Shown here in pieces: positions 6,151 to 8,446 of a DNA stretch of 8,446 bases. Source of the DNA: Fidelibacterota bacterium (GTDB taxonomy: Bacteria; Fidelibacterota; Fidelibacteria; Fidelibacterales; Fidelibacteraceae); the NCBI GenBank assembly GCA_029931905.1, contig JAOZRH010000086.1, positions 1 through 8,446 of the forward strand, read 5' to 3'. The translations under genes were made by a program, and so were the position numbers. Each line of letters starts with the position of its first letter. Within the stretch, counting starts at the first letter, position 1. The notes under the pieces were generated by a model. The model saw only the letters and a program-made list of their open reading frames with translations, ran no database searches and was not told the origin of the DNA.

Positions 6151-7755
6151 CTAATCAGTTTTATAGTTTAACTTTGCCATTTGCCCATATGGATATACTC
6201 TTTTAATATTCTTAAAATATTTCAGAGCTTCTTCCTTATTGTCATTATTTAAATAATAATCCAACAAACTTTTATTTGCATCTATCCACTTCATATCTCC
6301 ATTTATATGTTTAGAAGAATATTTTGTTGCAATAGATATTGTATTTTTTATCGTTTTATTTTTATCAAATATATAATTACTTATTTTATTTTTATATAAC
6401 AACTGATTTAATCTTGTAAAATCTGTTATAGGATAATTTATTTCAAATTGATGAAATGTCTCTTTAAAATTATTATCATCATGCAATACATAATCCCGTT
6501 GAATATTTGTAACAAACTCATTTGCAAACAACCAATATCCAAAAATATTGGGATTTAAATGATCAACAAAAATTTTATCACAATTTATTTTATTTTCTGT
6601 ATACTCATCATATACAGCATCAATATCAATTAAAGTCCATTTTTTTTCTTTCGCAAAATTTTTAATCGCAAAATTCCAATCTTGTAATGGTCTAAAATGA
6701 AACTTATCTAACCTAACAGCTATTGTATAATTTCTTAAACTTATCTTTTTATTATTATTTAATTTGTCCAAGTTTGCTTTACAATAATAATATATCGCCG
6801 ATTGAGGTTCCCAAGACTTTAAATCCTCTAACCAATCAATCGTACGAGCATTATCATGCTCTTCTAAATAATTCGAAAATATGCGATTTAATTCTATATC
6901 TAAATACTCTTCATCATTAAACTTAGATTGGAATGGTGGAATGTTTGAAAAATTTGAACTAACAGATGAAATCATCACAGGAATATGATATTTTGATGTT
7001 ACACTTTCAATTTTGTATAAATTCCTTAAAAAACTCTTCCTTGTATTAACATATTTTCCAGATTTATAATCGATTTGATTGTTATAATAATCTGCTTGTA
7101 AATAATTAATTTCGTCACTTTTTTCTTCTTTGAATATATTAATTATTTTCTCTGCCAATTGATAAATTCGTGTCTCTCTAAAAAATATAAATGATTCAAT
7201 ATAAAAATATTTTAATCCACTATTTCTAATTTTATGCGAATTAGGAATTCCAAAAAATTCATTGTAACCTGTACTTATTATCAACAAATCTGGGTTGTAT
7301 TTTGGTAATTCCTTTACAATATCATTGATTGCAAAACTATTAAACGAACCATTCGTAAGATCAACCACTTCCACATTTTTATTTCCAATAGATTTATTTA
7401 GTGAATATTTTAGAATACTCGAAAGATTAATGCTTTTATCGTATGGAACACCATTTATAACTTCTCCACCAACAACAAATATTCTAAAAGTATTAGTATC
7501 CTTTTCATATTTAAAATATTGAGGTTTAAATTGTGGTGAATTTATCACATTGTTAGAAAAATATTTTTTGGGATAATTTTCATTTACCATATAATATTCT
7601 ACATTATTTTTACTAACAATCTTAGCAAGTGGATATGATTCACCAAAATTAATTAATTGTAAAAAATATTCAATCAAAAAAACAATTGAGATTGAAAATG
7701 TAATCAAGATTATATCAAATATGCTATTTTTTAATTGTTTGCGTCTGTTTTTCAT
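6151..7755 (-). CDS. Membrane-anchored SGNH-hydrolase-like protein, catalytic residues lost
   Basis: A 534-residue protein with a basic N-terminus, one membrane anchor (about 12-33) and a large presumably periplasmic part. It matches the SGNH/GDSL proteins of the FCB group that carry C-terminal repeats: FRIFVVGG (block I, 90-97), TGYNEFFG (block III, 162-169, oxyanion Asn165), SSNFSNIPPF (266-275, usually 'SNLRDQPPF') and FVDHLNPNIFGYWLFA (block V, 396-411). The block I Ser is replaced by Glu98 and the block V His by Asn401, while Asp398 remains, so hydrolase activity is doubtful. The C-terminal part (about 490-525, with NKEEALKYFKNIKRVYP) looks like a single TPR-type helical pair. It starts nine bases after the DUF5989-like gene with no visible ribosome binding site, suggesting translational coupling. 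Substrate and role are unknown; cell-surface polysaccharide or envelope assembly is a guess. Confidence 0.75.
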   Translation of the reverse strand: MKNRRKQLKNSIFDIILITFSISIVFLIEYFLQLINFGESYPLAKIVSKNNVEYYMVNENYPKKYFSNNVINSPQFKPQYFKYEKDTNTFRIFVVGGEVINGVPYDKSINLSSILKYSLNKSIGNKNVEVVDLTNGSFNSFAINDIVKELPKYNPDLLIISTGYNEFFGIPNSHKIRNSGLKYFYIESFIFFRETRIYQLAEKIINIFKEEKSDEINYLQADYYNNQIDYKSGKYVNTRKSFLRNLYKIESVTSKYHIPVMISSVSSNFSNIPPFQSKFNDEEYLDIELNRIFSNYLEEHDNARTIDWLEDLKSWEPQSAIYYYCKANLDKLNNNKKISLRNYTIAVRLDKFHFRPLQDWNFAIKNFAKEKKWTLIDIDAVYDEYTENKINCDKIFVDHLNPNIFGYWLFANEFVTNIQRDYVLHDDNNFKETFHQFEINYPITDFTRLNQLLYKNKISNYIFDKNKTIKNTISIATKYSSKHINGDMKWIDANKSLLDYYLNNDNKEEALKYFKNIKRVYPYGQMAKLNYKTD

Positions 7756-7764
7756 TATAAAATA

Positions 7765-7911
7765 TTAAAAAATAAAAGGGATTATTATTATATTGTCTTT
7801 GTTAATTATTAGCCAAATTATAAAAAATATCAATAAAATCAATGGAGTAAAAATAAATTTTTTATGTTTATTTGAATAATGTAACAATTCTATCAATATT
7901 TTTCTTTTCAT
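7765..7911 (-). CDS. DUF5989-like membrane microprotein
   Basis: A 48-residue frame, ATG 7911 to TAA 7765. The protein begins with an amphipathic, basic stretch (MKRKILIELLHYSNKHKK), then a transmembrane helix (about 19-36, FIFTPLILLIFFIIWLII), a short polar turn (NKDN) and the ending IIIIPFIF. This follows the DUF5989 pattern I remember: about 50 residues, a charged N-terminal helix with a 'K-E-[RK]-K-K-[WYF]' stretch, a 'LLPII'-type membrane helix and a terminal 'APFIYTLF'. AAGGA lies ten bases before the ATG, a little far but usable. It sits nine bases before the SGNH-like gene, and I recall DUF5989 genes often neighbouring SGNH-type proteins in other genomes, which supports the call. The biochemical function of the family is not known to me. 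The match is from memory of the motif, not from a search. Confidence 0.65.
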   Translation of the reverse strand: MKRKILIELLHYSNKHKKFIFTPLILLIFFIIWLIINKDNIIIIPFIF

Positions 7912-7912
7912 T

Positions 7913-7981
7913 TTATTTTATTCCTTCAATTCTGACCGTAAATTTAACAATTTTAATTAATATAACGCAAATTATTATTAA
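7913..7981 (-). other. Possible out-of-frame transmembrane tail of the unknown gene
   Basis: In the frame shifted by one base from the unknown gene, 22 codons are open after the seven-T run (7986-7980): LIIICVILIKIV, then the basic KFTVRIEGIK and a TAA at 7915-7913. The pattern of a hydrophobic helix followed by a positively charged end is what a C-terminal membrane anchor looks like, and the stop abuts the next ATG with one base between. Against it, an open stretch this short is not rare in A+T-rich DNA, and such DNA tends to encode hydrophobic residues. Confidence 0.3.
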
Positions 7982-8446
7982 AAAAACAACTGTTCGTATG
8001 GAAAATATATATCTATATCAATTACAGGATCTATTTTGGGATTAGCTGTTTCAATTTGAAAAATATTATTTTTATATATTGTATATGGTGTGTAAATTTT
8101 TGCACCAATTCCACAAGTGAAAAATAAATAATATTTATTAATATGTATATAATATGGCCTTTCAACTAACAATTGAATATTTCTGTCAAATCTAGTAGTA
8201 ATGCTCCAATGAATTTTCGTTTTCCACACTAATTTATTCATATTAACAAAAGGTATAAAATCAGGAATCATTCCCTTTTTTAAATATTTCATTTTTAGTA
8301 CTTGTTCATCAAAATTCTTACCAAATAATAAAAATGATAATTGAAATTTACTGATTACTTCACTCGTTTCAGAATGATATTTTACACATTTGTTTTCATA
8401 ACCAATTTCATAAGATGATAGAGAATAAATTTTATAATCAAATCTA
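7978..8446 (-). CDS. Unrecognised protein, 3' part only
   Basis: The reading frame is open from the right edge (first full codon at 8445-8443) to TAA at 7980-7978, giving 155 residues without a stop, so the gene starts outside the window; the Met codon at 8292 is internal. I do not recognise the family. The visible part has no membrane segment and looks rich in beta strands, with many aromatic residues: SSYEIGYENKCVKYHSE, VWKTKIHWSITTRFD, YYIHINKYYLFFTCGIG, PKIDPVIDIDIYFPYEQ. It may be an extracytoplasmic domain. It ends in a run of seven T followed by three tandem TAA codons; one extra T would let the frame continue for 22 codons as a hydrophobic helix plus a basic tail and stop one base before the downstream microprotein gene. 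It is probably co-transcribed with that gene and the SGNH-like gene. Confidence 0.6.
   Translation of the reverse strand, partial: RFDYKIYSLSSYEIGYENKCVKYHSETSEVISKFQLSFLLFGKNFDEQVLKMKYLKKGMIPDFIPFVNMNKLVWKTKIHWSITTRFDRNIQLLVERPYYIHINKYYLFFTCGIGAKIYTPYTIYKNNIFQIETANPKIDPVIDIDIYFPYEQLFF

Noticed and set aside
6120..6165. Possible terminator after the SGNH-like gene (AAAACT ... AGTTTTTGTTTTT on the - strand)
   Set aside because: Six-base A+T-rich stem with a loop of about 20 bases; too weak to support.
6723..6920. 65-codon open frame on the + strand inside the SGNH-like gene
   Set aside because: Antisense shadow with low-complexity composition and no motif.
7295..7522. 75-codon open frame on the + strand inside the SGNH-like gene
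   Set aside because: Antisense to conserved SGNH blocks I to III, so the - strand is the coding one.
7912..8446. Whether the gene upstream of the DUF5989-like gene is an SxtJ-type membrane protein or a carbamoyltransferase
   Set aside because: I recalled these as common neighbours of DUF5989, but the visible 155 residues are beta-rich, lack membrane helices and show none of the expected motifs.
1..8446. CRISPR arrays, tRNA or rRNA genes, insertion sequences
   Set aside because: No regularly spaced repeats, cloverleaf-like or rRNA-like sequence, transposase motifs or terminal inverted repeats were seen.

Overview
The window is very A+T-rich DNA from a Gram-negative (diderm) bacterium: it encodes a TonB/ExbB/ExbD energy-transduction system, a lipoprotein with a clear lipobox and a periplasmic C-terminal-processing protease. 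Two adjacent ExbD paralogues, the TonB C-terminal domain type and the style of the S41 protease and SGNH-like protein resemble the FCB group (Marinimicrobia, Cloacimonadota, Ignavibacteria or Bacteroidota relatives). Clear Shine-Dalgarno sequences before most genes and one near-consensus sigma70 promoter argue against a typical Bacteroides-like organism. This assignment is an inference from family resemblance only.

Layout. 97-1803 (+) is an NhaC-family Na+/H+ antiporter, the only + strand gene. It converges, with a 4-base overlap, on a small lipoprotein gene (1800-2083, -) with degenerate YwqK/MORN-like repeats that is broken by a frameshift at a run of eight A. A strong rho-independent terminator (2156-2194) closes the next unit, the - strand operon exbB-exbD-exbD-tonB (4361 down to 2223), which has its own promoter at 4406-4434. 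Upstream, also on the - strand, are an S41 carboxy-terminal processing protease (6095-4461) with a probable promoter, then a membrane-anchored SGNH-hydrolase-like protein (7755-6151). Next come a 48-residue membrane microprotein resembling DUF5989 (7911-7765) and the 3' part of an unrecognised gene (8446-7978) that runs off the right edge.

How the genes work together. ExbB, the two ExbD proteins and TonB form one inner-membrane motor that uses proton motive force to energise outer-membrane receptors; no receptor gene is present here. The antiporter and protease are housekeeping envelope functions with no visible functional link to it. The unknown gene, the DUF5989-like microprotein and the SGNH-like protein are closely packed and look like one transcription unit, probably concerned with the cell envelope.

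Most unusual points: the SGNH-like protein keeps the fold motifs but has lost the catalytic Ser and His; a microprotein gene sits in what looks like an intergenic gap; and two genes are interrupted, or apparently interrupted, at short A/T homopolymers.
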